Part shown: positions 52,930 to 54,197 of the stretch, piece after piece
Position numbering within the stretch: the first letter of the stretch is position 1
Layout: the number at the start of each line of letters is the position of its first letter
Assembly: GCA_017617295.1 (NCBI GenBank)
Contig: JAFZWN010000048.1
Location: 1-54,197, forward strand
Source: Clostridiales bacterium
GTDB lineage: Bacteria; Bacillota; Clostridia; Saccharofermentanales; Saccharofermentanaceae
Direction of reading: 5' to 3'
Length of the DNA stretch: 54,197 bases
Notes under the pieces: generated by a model
What the model was told of the DNA's origin: nothing
What the model saw: the letters and a program-made list of their open reading frames with translations, nothing else
Database searches by the model: none
Position numbers and translations under genes: made by a program

Positions 52930-54197
<1,268 letters not shown>

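Overview
The window reads as chromosomal DNA of an obligately anaerobic member of the Clostridia (Firmicutes). The evidence is an oxygen-sensitive class III ribonucleotide reductase with its activase, an FMN-type FabK enoyl reductase in a compact fatty-acid operon, a GatCAB amidotransferase, strong GGAGG-type ribosome binding sites and TTGACA/TATAAT promoters. I cannot name a genus from sequence alone. I saw no phage, transposase, tRNA, rRNA or CRISPR array.

Layout. (a) 145-3001: a copper operon, CsoR-type repressor plus CopA P-type ATPase, with a palindromic operator inside its promoter. (b) 3093-4406: an SseB-like protein, then a terminator. (c) 4568-7489: nrdDG behind two NrdR-box-like sites, followed by a membrane GGDEF/EAL protein and a Cof-type phosphatase. 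(d) 10237-13874: a LysR regulator, a Sel1-repeat protein and a divergent DUF4236 protein, then a nested hairpin repeat (13930-14035). (e) 14044-17062: a cation/proton antiporter and exonuclease III on the minus strand, and a cytoplasmic asparaginase on the plus strand. (f) 17129-22500: fabH-K-D-G-F-Z with a FabT-like palindrome upstream. (g) 22616-26790: a secreted DUF4214/L,D-transpeptidase protein and a GH3 glycosidase. (h) 26874-38569: a ten-gene deoxysugar and glycan-modification cluster. (i) 38648-48826: a lipoprotein, a D,D-carboxypeptidase, an acyltransferase, gatCAB, a CorC-type membrane protein, a HAD phosphatase and a SurA/PrsA-like protein. (j) 48959-54197: a strong promoter, rpoB and the first part of rpoC, which runs off the window.

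The most interesting region is 26874-38569. rfbF, rfbG and rfbH give the CDP-glucose to 3,6-dideoxy-4-ketosugar route. A thiamine-diphosphate enzyme and an SDR reductase downstream match the logic of YerE/YerF, which add and reduce a two-carbon branch to make yersiniose. Between them lie a pyruvate-type (DRE-TIM) aldolase fused to an unrecognised C-terminal domain, and an overlapping HAD phosphatase, neither of which belongs to the textbook yersiniose pathway. Two GT2 enzymes and a single protein joining a GtrA-like flippase domain to a GT87-like transferase suggest the sugar is loaded on a polyprenyl phosphate, flipped and attached outside the cell. I infer a branched-sugar glycosylation system with possibly novel side-chain chemistry.
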